Shown: positions 50,216-63,132, counted from the stretch's first letter. The stretch is 64,000 nucleotides of DNA from Sipunculus nudus (GCA_026874595.1 CM049319.1:58598917-58662916); one strand, 5' to 3'. Made by a program: numbers and translations. Notes: generated by a model from the sequence alone, not told the origin.

Positions 50216-51085
50216 ATTTGTCTTTTTTTTGTTTATTTAGCTTCTTTCGAAGCCAGGTTTTGTACCATTTGCGGTTAAACTGCCACAAGAATCACCCTAT
50301 AGCTTCGCCAGTTATTGCACAAAACTTGTGATTCCGATTCTATTCGTATCCTGTGCACCAGACGTATATTATATCACCTGACATTCTACACAATTTTGAC
50401 ACCTGTTCTTTTAACGCAAGTGTCAGATTCTCAGTAGGGTCATCAGGGAATATCTGAATATCTTTGGCTCATGATAATGAATTGTTAATGAAATTCGACG
50501 TAGGAGAATCCTATCCTGTAGAAGGCAGTTCCGGTGTTGATAATTTCCAGAAAGGCAGGCTTCTCATACAAAAGCATCCCTGTCTTTCATTTTTCATGGG
50601 CTGCCGGACTTTGAAAAGAAAGATGCCTGATAGTTAAGGTTTAGTTATCGTCAAAAAATCTTAATGTTAATAGTACAAAATCTAAGACCACTTGTCAAGC
50701 TCGGAAACCAAAGGGTTTCGTACTCGGCCTGTCGAGTTTCTAAGATAGGACAGCTGGTCAAGTATGGCAATCGCTGACAACATTACTGTTTGGGCCACGT
50801 GTTCCAGTCCTTACTCAACTGACTGGCTCACTGTTCGTCTATAGTCCGGCCGCACATCTGTTTACAGGACACAAATCGTAACCATTGGACCTAAGGACCT
50901 TTAAAAATCTCTTGGAAACGTGGAATTAGGTAACTTTGACCAATATATACTTATATATATATATATATTGAGCTCAACTTTGATAGCCTTTTCATGATTG
51001 TCATCCCATCCCTCCTAGCCTTGCGAGTCATCTCCATACCCTGCGAGGCATTCCCCACCCTTGAAGATAAAATGACGCCACTGGT
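50216..51085. other. Intergenic, no recognised feature
   Basis: Contains a short (AT)n run at about 50950-50968. No coding signal seen. Confidence 0.5.
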
Positions 51086-51625
51086 GCAGTTTCAAAAACG
51101 ACAGGAGCTAGTGTAACTAATTATTTGTAAAAAAAGTCGTCTATTTAAATGTCGGATTAAGCTTATTATCTTCATGGACTTATATTTTACGGGGGAAAGC
51201 TATAAACCTTAAGATGGTCTCCTCTGAAACTGTATAGTCAAATTGTTCAATATTTTAAAGGAATAATATCAGAAACCTGCAATCCCTTTTATGTTTGTTC
51301 GAATGGTTCTAGTTCGCTGATCTTTTTCGGAAACCTGCAATCCCTTTTATGTTTGTTCGAATGGTTCTAGTTCGCTGATCTTTGTCCGAGTTGGAGTAAG
51401 TCATTTGGCCTAATAAGCATACACAAATCACAGAAACGCAGGAGCTAGCATCACTAAATTTTATGCAAGTCTTGGTCACATGATACATATTTGAATTTGA
51501 GTTATTTAAACTTCGTCATTTGGCCAAGTAAGCATACTTCCATAACAATCTCACACACGATAGATGCTGGCATCACCAAGTTTTATGCAAATGTTAGTCA
51601 CGAGAATTATATTTGAAAGTGAGGT
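51086..51625. repeat. Interspersed repeat with internal 58-bp tandem duplication
   Basis: Phrases AACGACAGGAGCTAGTGTAA, AACGCAGGAGCTAGCATCAC and ACGATAGATGCTGGCATCAC mark three related blocks. The same family occurs at 55180-56000 (AACGGCAGGAGCTAGCATCA). Within it, GAAACCTGCAATCCCTTTTA to TTCGCTGATCTTT occurs twice with period 58 (51272 and 51330), almost identical. Confidence 0.7.
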
Positions 51626-52360
51626 TTTCGTCGCGCCACCTGCACAGACCTGTAAAAAAAATAGTAATGTTAGCCTCTTATAGCAACAACTTTAAAATGT
51701 TTTATGATGAGACTTTAAAGCCGAATTGCTTAACATTTCACAAAAATATCCCAAGGTAAAGCTGAAATTACCCATGTGGCCAATAAAGCCTATATCAAAC
51801 TGAGGGCCGCAATAGTCTTCAAATGTTGTTTTAAATTATATAACATTACACAAAAATTTTGCCTAGGTGGCCTTTGTTTTGAATCAAATGACTTTTGGCT
51901 GATATATTGAACCTTTAACAATGAAAAGACTGTGAGATGATTTGGTAAATGTTTCTAGTAGATATTTGTGGGATGACTGTGAGCTCTATAGGTATATAAT
52001 CAGAGCTATACAGACAATATATATAATTGGTGTCCACATCTAGATTATGTGTAAGAAAAATCCATGACATATCTGAATTTTATGTTTTCTTCATATAGGC
52101 ATATGTTATTTGTCATCGTAACATTTTTTTTAAACCCTTTTGAATATGTAGGTTTGAAAAGCATGGACGCCAAAAGGGTTTCACTGTGCATAAACATTTG
52201 ACAACAGGCCACGATTGTGTCTGTATCTTTAAATAGCATTGCAAACTTCAATCTATTTCAGATTTGGCAACAGGCCAAGAGTTGAGCCAGTTGAGCAGCC
52301 ACACCTGATTAATTAGGTAGGCTTGACTAAGAAGCAACTGTTTGGTCAGCTGAGCTAGGC
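51626..52360. other. Intergenic, no recognised feature
   Basis: No gene or clear repeat unit recognised. Confidence 0.4.

Positions 52361-52362
<2 letters not shown>

Positions 52363-52408
<46 letters not shown>
52363..52408. repeat. (TC)n microsatellite
   Basis: About 21 CT units. Confidence 0.95.
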
Positions 52409-52409
<1 letters not shown>

Positions 52410-52509
52410 GATTTACAGGATGTATAAATGGTTGTGACTCAATGCTAGGATTAAATTGACGTAAGCTGCTGCTATAGAACTGCTGTAGGTACTGCATATG
52501 CATGTTTAG

Positions 52510-53150
52510 TTCACGATAGTGATGTATACATCTCGGATAATTTTGTCGTATAAAGGACTGGTGGCGTCACCTACAGTTGTTTTAGGGTTGCATACATCTA
52601 TGCACATAACGCTAGAATATTTTGATGTGTCTGTCTTAAATTTTGCAAGTCCATGCAACTGTGATAGCTTTCCCATAAACAAGACTGAGCTCCACCTATT
52701 AATTTTTTTCTCAATTTTAAGTCCCTGGTTATTTCTCAGGAGTCATATCAGCTTGTGCATGTCCATACATCTTCGATTACTTTCTCATAAGACTGGTGGC
52801 ACCATCTACCTTGCATTTGCTTTGTATGCATGTGTGCTAATGAGTCAAGAGTGTTTGAGGTATATACCTGATATGTTTCTGTCCATGCAGACATCTTCGA
52901 TGGCTTTCTTGTGTACAAGACTGTTGGCGCCACCTACAATTATTTTTGCGAAGTGTACACCCATGCAAGTATCTCAGGAGTTACGATTGTGTAATTGGTG
53001 CTTATACTCAAGTTCAAAAGATGTAGAACTTTGCTTTGTGTATGTATGTCACTCAAATACTTTTAAATAAATGGCCAGGTTTGTTATCAGGGAAGGGTTA
53101 TTATACCTGACGTATATCCCACTACACAGGTTCGCATTGGGCCTATAGAC
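52510..53150. repeat. GGTGGCGCCACC-family array (intergenic)
   Basis: Units centre on CTGGTGGCGTCACCTACA (52557), CTGGTGGCACCATCTACC (52793) and CTGTTGGCGCCACCTACA (52920), with ATACATCTTCGATTAC-type phrases before them. The right part shares CATTGGGCCTAT with the end of the 58.6-59.0 kb copy. A 183-codon frame crosses it but has no similarity to known proteins. Confidence 0.6.
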
Positions 53151-53745
53151 CTTGTTTAAATTGCTTCTTTATGCAGATACAAATATTAACAATCAAAATG
53201 TTGCTGTTTCAGGGATTTGCATACTTCTATTAACTAATACCCATGCAGGAGCTGTTAGCAAAAATGTCACAGGCAACCATGACAGCCACCTACTCTGGAT
53301 AATAGCTGGAATTTTTCTCCTTTTCTTTACCCATTAGGATTCAAGACAAAACCTAATATAAGGTCACAAAGTCTTGAAACAGGTTTAAGAGGGGTTCCAG
53401 GCCGCAAAAAATTGGTCTGAAACCCTTATGAAAAGGTTTTCAGTGTTTCAAGAGTTCTCTTTTTACACGATCTTATCCTTCATTTAGTATATCCATAACT
53501 GTATTAAAAACTATATTAGTTATAATTAATATGCGCACATAATCTTAACATTAAAATGTGGGCCCAAAGTAAACATAGAAAGAATGGGATTCTCTTTAAT
53601 CATTAACAGATAATATATAAATAATATGATATTATTTATAACATCAATCATACGTCTCATGTAACATGATACAAGTTATTTATAATATAAATATTTCCCT
53701 GAGGCCACTTGATGAGAGAGGCATGGAGAACGTGTACCCGAACTA

Positions 53746-54378
53746 CAAGTGTGGCTGCAGTATAAATGACTTTTCATATGAGTTGATGAGGTATTAAGTG
53801 AGGCTTTAGTATAAATGACTCTTCACATGTTTTGATGAGGCATCAAGTGAGGCTGGAGTATAAATGATTCTTCATATGTGTTGTTGAGACAAAAGTGAGG
53901 CTGAAGTATAAATGATTCTTCATATGTGTTGTTGAGACAACAGTGAGGCTGAAGTATAAATGACTCTTCATGTGTGTTGATGGGGCATCAAGTGAAGCTG
54001 TAGTATAAATGTTTTCTTATGTGTTAATGAGGCACTAAGTGATTGTGTAGTATTTATGACTCTTCATATGTGTTGATGAGGCAGCAGAATGAGGCTGTAG
54101 TATAAATGACTTCATATGTGTTTGCTAAGCCGCAGAGTGAGGCTGTAGTACAAATGACCTTTCATATGTGTTAATGAGGCATCAAGTGAGGCTGTAGAAT
54201 AAATGACGCTGCATATGTGTTGATGAGGCATAAAAAAAGGCTGTAGTTTAAATGACCCTTGATATGTATTGATGAGGCATCAAGTAAGGCTGTAGTATAA
54301 ATGACTCTTCATTTGTGTTGATAAGGCATCAAGTGAGGCTGTAGGATAAATAAGTCTTCATTTGTGTTGATGAGGCAA
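53746..54378. repeat. 49-bp minisatellite, about 13 units
   Basis: The unit is close to GAGGCTGTAGTATAAATGAC, then TCTTCATATGTGTTGATGAG and GCATCAAGT. Starts of TATAAATGA fall at about 53761, 53810, 53859, 53907, 53955, 54004 and onward at 46-50 bp spacing. Divergence between units is moderate. The region is intergenic with no exon nearby. Confidence 0.9.
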
Positions 54379-54774
54379 CTTATTCACGCAGATTTTATCT
54401 AAGCGAAAGAATACTGCTCTTTCGCGAAAAATAGCGAATTAGTAGCATTATACAATCATTGTACTGGATGTTCTATTTGACAGCGGTATAATAGAGGAAC
54501 GTGGTCTTTATTGACCCTTGTTACATTTGCCGAGGAATTAAAATAAAATGAAATAATTGGATTTTACAAATATAGTTAACGAAATAAAAGAGGAATGATA
54601 ACGTAATTACCTTATAAGCATACATTTTTTTAAAGTGTGTTAATACTGAACATTTCATTTTATTCATTTTATTTATTTGAATTGTACCAATCAGGTGGTT
54701 TGCATATGACCTGTCTACATGGTTGAGTAAGCTCTTTTAGACCAAATGTCTGGCAATAGGAGACGTACGTTATG

Positions 54775-54900
54775 GTGACAATCATATAAAGGCTATAAAC
54801 CTGGTTAATGGACGGACGGACAGACAGTCAGCCAGCAAAGAGTGATCGCTATAGATCAGATGACTTTCATTCAGGTGAGCTAATAAACAAGGGACCCATG
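54775..54900. repeat. Element tail with GGAC tract
   Basis: GGACGGACGGACAGACAG is followed by GATCGCTATAGATCAGATGA and AGGTGAGCTAATAAA, paralleling the tail at 1060-1160. Confidence 0.55.
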
Positions 54901-55159
54901 GGTCACTGGGCTCAGCTGAAGTTGACCTTGAAGGTAAAAATCTTAAATAATATCAAATGGAGATAAAGTCGAAGAGGAAAAGGTTATATAGGCCATGGCT
55001 GCTTGACATTATTGGTTTGTCTTGATGAGGAAGAATTTGTTTTAAATACTATTTTGTGACCAAACAAATGTTTCAACAAATTGTTCCTAATGTTTAAATT
55101 GAAGCATGTGAGCAGTTTGTGCCCAATAGATGTATATTTTTACCATAATTATTGGTTGG

Positions 55160-56190
55160 CTTTTTAGCGAACCTGTGAGCTTATGCAATGGTGCGTCGTC
55201 TGTCGTGCGTCGTCTGTACCATTGCTATCTCAAAAACGGCAGGAGCTAGCATCAACAATTTTTTTTTTTCAAATAATCAGTCATCTGAAAAACTCTATCG
55301 GATTTTGTTTATTTTTTTGCTAACTGCATTTTCTTAGATTTTATAGGGAAAAAGCTAAAAAAACTTTAAAAATCTTCTTCTCCGAACCCGTCCCGCCAAA
55401 TTGTCCAATATTTCACAAAAAATGATCCCTGGAACAATCTCTCTCAAGTTTGTTCGTATGGTTCCAGTTCGGAGATTTTTGGCCGAGTTACAGGAGGTTA
55501 AACTTTGTCTCCTGTCCAAAAAAACATATTAAAATTTCCATCTCAGAAACGGCTGGAGCTATCAAATTTTATCCCAATGTTGGTCACATAGGTGATATCT
55601 GAAATTGAGGTATCGGTGGAGCCACCTGCATCGGCCTTTTTTGTACGGGGTCATCAGTGCCTGTATCACACTAAGGGCTACAAAAAACTTCTTCTCTGAA
55701 ACCATATGGCCAAAATGTTTAATATCGCACAGAAATGATACTAGGGTAGTACTTTCTGAATTTTTTTTCAAATGGTCTCTTTTCAGTGACTTTTGGCTCA
55801 GTTATGGGAAGCATAATTTAGTCATATGCCATAACAGCCCATTTCAGCTCAGTGGCTACAAAGATCATCTTCTCAAAAACCACTGGGCCAAATTCTTAAA
55901 TCTCACACATAAATTATCCTCAGATGTTGACAATTCAAGTTTGTTCAAATGGTTTTGGTTCAGTGCTTTTTGGCTGAGTTACGGGAAGCTGAACTAAGCC
56001 AGTTTGCTGTATCTCCCTATATGAGTTGTAAACCTGCGAAACGTTTTTCTACTGATGCCACTGAAGCCAGTTTGTTAAATATTTTACAAGAATAATCCCT
56101 ACAATAATTCTTATAATAATTGTCATAAATGGTTCCACATGAATGATTTTTGGCTGAATTATGGAGATTGAATTGAGTCATTTTACCATA
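55160..56190. repeat. Interspersed repeat with GCGTCGTCTGTCGTGCGTCGT-like head
   Basis: Begins near ATGCAATGGTGCGTCGTCTG and contains several diverged internal blocks (AACGGCAGGAGCTAGC, AACGGCTGGAGCTATC, and repeated TTTTTGGCTGAGTTACGGGA / TTTTGGCTCAGTTATGGGA phrases about 180 bp apart). Related to 51086-51625. Frames of up to 130 codons here are not recognised as proteins. Confidence 0.65.
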
Positions 56191-57055
56191 TATGTTAGCT
56201 GTGTGATGCTGTTTCATTAGCCTTGCACCAGTTTATCAGCATTTATTACATCATGCCAATAGACATTTAGATTTCAGGTTATCCTTGGTTATTACCGACA
56301 AGAAAGTTCTTAAAACATTTAGATTTATGATTTAAGGTATTCATCATACCAGGCAGTGTTACAATCATGGATATTCAGCTCTCTGTGGCTATATAAAGAC
56401 AACAGGGATTATAAATTATTGGTATCCCTACTCAACTTAATTCAAGAATTTGCCATCAATGAGATATATCTGTATTTTAATTTTGCATTCAGTATGTATC
56501 TGTAATAATTTTACATATATTCCTGATTTCTTTTTTTTATATAAAAAGTCAGCTGAAAAGCATTTTGTATTGGGAAAATTAATTTCAAAGTCATTTCAAG
56601 TAGGGACCACTTTTGTGTACAGATGGCAGCATTTGGTTTACCATTGGCAGATTGCCAGTGCCTTGATGTTGGTCATTAGCCAAGATGATGTCAGCGCTAT
56701 AAATAGTTTTGGCACAGTGCCACGATTGGAAGAAGTGCAGCCAAGTATAGGTCAAGTGTTCACTCAGTGCAGTAGCTGCATTCTATTTATAGCTTCGGCA
56801 GGCTGCTCACTGCATCAGATTTGGCACCAAAGCTCACCCTAGATCTATTTATAGCTTTGGCAGACTGCCATCTGTGTCAGATTATGCAACAGGTCAAGAG
56901 TTCACTCAGTGAAGCCAGGTACAGATCAAAAGTTCACTCAGTCTAGCCAGGTGCCAAGAGTTCACTCAGTGCAGTAGCTTTAGGCAGCAATTTGTCACAG
57001 TTCACTCGGGGGGTACTGCCTTACTCACTTAATCCTCGTCAGCCCTGTGCATCAA
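56191..57055. other. Intergenic, weak internal repeats
   Basis: At 56750-57010 phrases such as AAGTTCACTCAGT and ATAGCTTTGGCAGACTGCC / ATAGCTTCGGCAGGCTGC recur at irregular spacing. No gene recognised. Confidence 0.4.
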
Positions 57056-57397
57056 ACTCTGGGGAAGTTTGATGTATTGGCCTGATATTTTTTTTACCTG
57101 TCTATGCGTCTTTGATGATATTCTCATTTACAAGACAGGTGGTGCCACCAACATTGACTTTTGCAGTGTATGTGCCTGCTTATTTTCTACAGAGGAATTT
57201 GATACATCAGCCTAAAATTGGGCATGCTTTTACATATCGGGTAGCTTTATAGTGTAGAAGACTGGTGGCGCCAAATACAATAATTTTTGCACAGTGTATG
57301 TCCCTGCTTATTTCACAGGAGGGGTTTGACATATTAGTCTGACATTTGGCATATGTATATATCTGTTCGTTGTAGCTGGTGCCAGCTACAATCATTG
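57056..57397. repeat. GGTGGCGCCACC-family partial copy
   Basis: Contains CAGGTGGTGCCACCAACA (57137) and CTGGTGGCGCCAAATACA (57261) with associated phrases. It directly abuts the complete copy that starts at 57398. Confidence 0.6.
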
Positions 57398-58855
57398 TAT
57401 CCGCCAAAACAGAATTTTGTTGATACTATGTTTTCAGTCGGACGCCGATGCCAACGCCACTGCTGCATATGTTTTCTCCGTAACCACTGGACAGAATTGT
57501 TTGAAATTAGGAATTATGATCAGGTCACATGTGAAGTGCTGCGCCCACATTTTTGGTTGACCTCTGACCTTTCCTTTCTGCCGAGCGTCCATTTGTGCGT
57601 CTGTTACCATACATAAACGCACATAACTCGGGAACCGTTTGACCGAATAGGCTTAATATTTTGCACACATGTAGCCCTTGGGTAGCTTTATAACATACAC
57701 TAAAAATGGTGGCGCCACCTGCAACCACTTATGCATAGCGTCCATCTGTTCATCTGCCTTGGGATAAAAACACTCATATCTCTGCATTGGTTGGACTTAC
57801 CCACCTGGAATTTTGCATGTGTATACATCCTGGACAGCTCTCTTGATTTATGACAGGTGGCGCCACCTACATTCACGTTTATGCTGCAAACATCCAAGCT
57901 CATATCTCGGGAACCGTTTGACCAGATGGGCCAAAATTTTTGCATGTGTATAGATCTCCCATAGCTCTTTATCATGCGCAAAACTGGTGGCGCCACCTGC
58001 AACCATTTTTGCACAGCGTCCATCTGTTCATCTGCCTTGGGATAAAATCACTTATATCTGTTCAGTGGTTTGACTTATCCACCTGAAATTTTGCAGGTTT
58101 ATACATCCTTGACAGCTTTCTTGATATTATGACAGGTGGTGCCACCTACATTCAGATTTACGCTGCAGACATCCAAGCTCATATCTCGGAAACTATTTGA
58201 CCGATTTGGCAAAAATGTTGCATGTTTGTAAATCTCACATAGCTCTTTGTCATGCGCAAAATTGGTGGCGCCACGTGTAATCATTTTTTGCGCACCGTCC
58301 GTCTGTTTGTCTGCCTTGGGCAAAAATCACTTATATCTTAGTAGTAGTTTGACTTATCTGCCTAAAATTTTGCATGTTTATATATCTTGGATAGCTTTCT
58401 CGATTTTGTGGCAGGTGGCGACACCTACATTTATGTATACGCTGCCGACATTTAGGCTTATTTTTCAGGACTGGTTTGACATATCCCCCTGAAAATTTGC
58501 ATGTGTATAGATCTCACATAGCTCTTAATCATACACAAAATTGGTGGCTTCACCTGCCACCAATTTTGCACAGCGTCCGTCTGTTTGTCTGCCCTGGGCT
58601 AAAATCACTCATATCTGAGTAGTGGTTTGATTTATCTGCCTAAAATTTTGCATGTTTATACATCTTGGACAGCTTTCTGGATTTTGTGATAGGTGGCCCA
58701 ACCTACATACACATTTCGGCTCAAGATATCCAGGCTATTATGCAACACACCCCACTTTGTTTCCCCTTGCCACTCAATCCATGCCTCACTTCACCCGTCC
58801 CACTCTGATTTTGGCGGATACACGTAGTGGCTTGTTGACTACCTGTATGCTAGTT
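57398..58855. mobile_element. TIR element with GGTGGCGCCACC repeats, copy 3 (longest)
   Basis: Starts TATCCGCCAAAAC; ends TTTTGGCGGATA at 58820, followed by the conserved ACACGTAGTGGCTTG and CTAGTT. Inside are seven units at 57706, 57855, 57984, 58133, 58263, 58411 and 58541, alternating about 130 and 149 bp apart, each centred on GGTGGCGCCACCT or a variant. It is 1.4 kb against 0.6-0.7 kb for copies 1 and 2, so copy length varies by unit number. Confidence 0.82.
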
Positions 58856-59311
58856 TTTGTGTTGTGTTCACCCATGCCAGAATTTCAGCAGTGATGTTTG
58901 TTTAATTGTTTCTTGTTCTAAGTTTTTAGTACTTGCATTGTTCATATACATGTTACACATGTTCTTAAAAATTAATGGTCCAGCATTGAAGCATTATAAC
59001 TGGTGTAATCTCATTGCACAGGTCCGCATTAGGCCTATTATTAAATGTATGTATTTTTAATTTATAAAATGTACACAGTTGAAATATAACTAATATCACC
59101 AGTCCACAGATGCAGTGACTTGGTGGTGGTGGTCTAGGGGTGGGTGTGGGTGGAATGATGGGATTCAAGTTTAACATATGCAATATTACTAAACTGAATA
59201 TAAAAGTTGCTTTCAAATTTCAGACTTAAAGGCTTAAATCCATACACATACAGCATGTGAAAATTATACAACAATGGTTATATAAAAATTTCATAATAAA
59301 TTCATATTTAT

Positions 59312-60121
59312 TGTTACGGAATCTAATAACAACAGATCACGTAGTCGTCACGAGCATAAATTTTGTTACGGAGATAAATAAAAATTAGACTCTATAACAC
59401 TAGGCAGCGTGAAATGTCCAGGGGAATGAATAAAGAAGTCATTGTATTTTTATTCTAAAAAACAATCCTAACACTACAATACATTAAATCAATAACATCA
59501 CACAGTAAAACAAACAAATGTACAATACCAGAGTGTCTTGATCCTAAACTCTGATTCTGGATACCACCACTGTCACAGCTCAAAAAATTTTTAAAAATAT
59601 AAAATTGATGAACAGTTCGCGTAAATCTTCTCAGAGAATAGTCCAATGTAATCTCAAAATCAATCTGTTGTAATCCAAAAGTGAAGTTCTGGCAATAATC
59701 CTAAATGCAAACTGAAGACTGTATAAAATCAGTGACAAATTTCGAAGAATATCTATAAATTCTGCAATTATCGGAAAGGTCCTCTAACTGACTCACACTC
59801 TTCCGTGTCCGCTGGAATATTTCTCTTTCTCCTCTTCAGGCTCTAAACACAGCCCACATTTATGTCTTTTTATCCGAAAATACTAGAAATATAAAAACAT
59901 CATAGAACAATACACACGTTACAGGATCAGACTTGAAACATCTAGAACAAACAACGCTGTGTTTCCACACTTCAGACCCCACATGTAGACCGGTCCGGCT
60001 CGCGCGTCTCCAATGGCAACGAACCATGCCTGCTCTACACGAACCAGAATGCAACACCCCTGTGCACAATAAACCAGGGTCCGCCCAACACGAATCGGAA
60101 CTTCAACAGGCAGAAGTAACA
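59312..60121. mobile_element. Possible solo LTR
   Basis: An 810-bp block bounded by TGTTACGGA and AGAAGTAACA has TG...CA ends with a 6-bp inverted TGTTAC/GTAACA. Its right part is GC-richer than its surroundings. The 5-bp flanks (TTTAT and TTACT) do not match, so this is a weak call. Confidence 0.3.
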
Positions 60122-60785
60122 TTACTGATAAAGGAGATATGATGCAAAGACAGAGCTGATCACTTTATGTTCCATTCTCTAGTGCAGCGGCGAATGGAAA
60201 AATTGTTCAAATTGTGATAAAAGTACCAAATTTGGTACAGTTGTAGTATTGTACACTGGCTTTCATTTAAGATATAGTTCCACAAAATATTCATGGTATT
60301 TCAGGGGTTGATCCTGCAATTACTTTTGGGGTACCGATGAATAAATTAAATAATTCATGAATAATGTCTAATCTAAAAGTGTTCGATCAAGGCCTTTATT
60401 TTGCAGCACATGGAATACAGAAATCTGCTGATGCTCAAACTTTACTTTCAAGTGAAGTTAATTCAGTTTAACAAGCGATCTGCAATAATTATAAAGGAAC
60501 AGGATGTATATATTTATCAAGTATTGTGCAGAACTAACGCGATTTAGCACGTCTTTTTAATGTTGTTAACATTTGTATATCACAAACATGTTTCATGTAA
60601 ATTATAACAAACGTAGGCTTACCATTAATTGAATAATTAACTAAATAAAGGGTATGGTGACAGCATGAATTATTACATGGATATAATTATAACTTTTAAT
60701 GTTTGCCAATCAGCCAACTAAAGAGCAAGTTAATTTTTCAGTAAAAAAGTTTCGGAACTCTGCCTGTCTAATTTTCCTGTTCATA
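60122..60785. other. Intergenic, no recognised feature
   Basis: AT-rich sequence without coding signal or recognised repeat. Confidence 0.45.
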
Positions 60786-61440
60786 TGAGGGCTCTTGACC
60801 TATTGAATAACAGACCTGTCAGAATTCCAATATGGCAAAAACACAGCCCAATCGCTGATTTTCTTTCGCACGTGATAACTCTACAACAACAACATACTTC
60901 AGTTTTCCCAAATTCACAGGGATGATTGGTATATACGAGGGCTTCAGACCTATTGAATTACAGACTTGTTGGAATTCCAATATGGCCACCAGATCATAAT
61001 AAGTGATTTTCTTTCGCACCGGATATCTCAATAAGAACTTGCTTGAAATTATCATTTTCTCAGGGATCATTGGTGACTCAAGCCCTTTCCAATAACATAC
61101 CTGTCAGAATTCCAATATGGCTCCCAGAGCACAATAGGGTACATTCTCTTAAGCGCGATATCTCAACAAGAACAAACTTGGCCTATCTCATTTACACAGA
61201 GATGATTGGTACCCATAAGGGCTCCTTCTCTATCGAATTGCAGACCTGTTCGAATTCCTATATAGCCACAAGAGCACTTTTGTTGATTTTCTTTCGCTAA
61301 CAACATTCTTTCTTAAATTCACAGGGATCATTAGTGCCTATGAGGGGTTCTGACCTATTGAAATACAGATTTGCTCAAAATCAAATATGGCTAACAGACG
61401 TCAGTCCTTGATTTTCTATTGCACACATTATTTCAGACAT
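60786..61440. repeat. ~140-bp tandem repeat, about 4.5 units
   Basis: The phrase CAGAATTCCAATATGGC and variants recurs at about 60821, 60971, 61107, 61251 and 61378. Each is followed by GATTTTCTTTCGCAC-type and ACAGGGATGATTGGT-type phrases. Spacing varies from 127 to 150 bp. It lies directly before the LINE remnant. Confidence 0.75.
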
Positions 61441-61959
61441 ATTTCATTTAATATTATTTTTACCAGTAGGATTTTTTCCCTCACGCTTATGGATAAAAAC
61501 CTGTTTCTGTTTGTCAAATTTTTTAAACTTTATTTTAATATTTCACCCATATGTAAAATAGTCCAGAACTAGCAGGAAATGCTAATGCAGAAATAGCAAC
61601 ATGGTATGCACATGGACTTAAGAACCAAATTAAATCAGTATAACTTAAAGAATTGATAAATTGTCACAGTATTGTATGTATCACTGAGACCTGGACAACC
61701 ACGGATGATAAATTTCTGATGCATTCCACGGGTACTATGGTGAGGGAATAGTCAGGACAGGGAGTACAGGGAGAGGAGGGGTCTTAGTTTACGTCCAATA
61801 GAAATTAAAGGGTATGATGGTCCTTAATTAATGAAGATAAATATTTGGCCATATTTTGCTGCTATATTGCGCCAGCAGGTTCATCATTCTATGTGGATGA
61901 AGATGAAATAAATGGTATCAACCGGCTGGAAAATTAATTGGCAGATACTTTAGCAGAAT

Positions 61960-62163
61960 TTGATGAATTTAATTCTCCTTGGTGATTTTAATGCTAGAAC
62001 TGTGAATATAACAGATATACCAGAAATACCAGGAGACTTAATTATGTGTTTAACTCCTTTTGGTAGCAGTGTAGTTGATTATGTAATTGTCAGTAGTTGT
62101 CTACTTCATAAGGTAGATGGATCCTGTGTATTATCAGATGATCCGTCCGATCACTTTTCTTAA
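61960..62163 (+). pseudogene. LINE endonuclease fragment
   Basis: A 67-codon frame with LILLGDFNARTVNITDI, then VDYVIVSS and DDPSDHFS. GDFN and SDH are the two C-terminal signature motifs of the APE-type endonuclease/exonuclease/phosphatase fold in LINEs. The N-terminal catalytic motifs upstream are broken by stops. Confidence 0.8.
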
Positions 62164-62805
62164 TATTATCAGACAAAGGAAAGAGCCTTCGAATGAACAC
62201 ATATGCGAACTGACAAAATGGGTAAAATTTTACCCATTAATAATACAAATATGTAAAAATCATTAGAACAAATAGAATGTGCGTTACTTTTCAACACCTT
62301 TAATGAAACCTTAGAAACATATCCGGACAAAGCAAGTGAGCTATTGGTTAGTATTTATCAAATATATCCTACAGAAATAAACAAAACTTCCAAGACAACA
62401 TAAAACTAAAGAAACCAAAATGGTGGGACAAAGAATGTGAATTTTGGAAAAATGAAAAATATATAGTTTTGAATAACTAAAGATGTACAATATCAGATGG
62501 CGACTTACTTAATTATTAACAACCAAAACAGAGATTTAAAAAATTATGTGAACAAAAGAAGGCAATCATCCAAGCCGAAGAGGTGCAAAAGGTGATAGGT
62601 GCAAAAGATACTGATTCCAGAACATGAGATTTTTAAATAAAAAGAAAATTGTTACAACTGTAGAACCGGTACGTAGGTACAAACATTTAAAGGAACTTTT
62701 GAATTCATCAACACATGAAATTAATCAAGAGTTTTATAATCAGACTCTGGAATATTTAAAAATGTATAAGAAATTGAAAATGATACAGAGCTTGATGGAC
62801 TCATA

Positions 62806-63132
62806 ACACCATGTGAAGTACAGAAAGCCATAAAGGAAATGAAAGGAGGAAAGGCCCTTGGGCCTGACGAGATAACGGTAGATATATTGAAAGATACATA
62901 TAGTCACATATCGTCTCATATATTACAATTATTTAATAGCGTATTAGGAAATGTTTTTTTCCCAGGCTCTTGGAGCAAAGCATTTATTGTACCAATTCAC
63001 AAAAAGGCTTCCACCATAGATCCTAAAAAAATTACAGAGGTATTTCATTACTTAATACCGTGGGAAAACTATAGAAACGGGGGTTCATTAAAAAGAATAG
63101 AGAAATGGCACAATCAAAAATACTCAAATTGA
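62806..63132 (+). pseudogene. LINE reverse transcriptase fragment (N-terminal part)
   Basis: Encodes VQKAIKEMKGGKALGPDEIT and the ILQLFN...FFPGSWSKAFIVPIHKK stretch, motifs at the start of LINE RT domains. The frame then jumps to unrelated sequence (NYRNGGSLKRIEKW), consistent with an internal deletion that removed the rest of the fingers and palm. Confidence 0.8.

Noticed and set aside
52519-53070. 183-codon frame
   Set aside because: It spans a GGTGGCGCCACC-family repeat, has no recognised domain, and equivalent frames in other copies are not kept.
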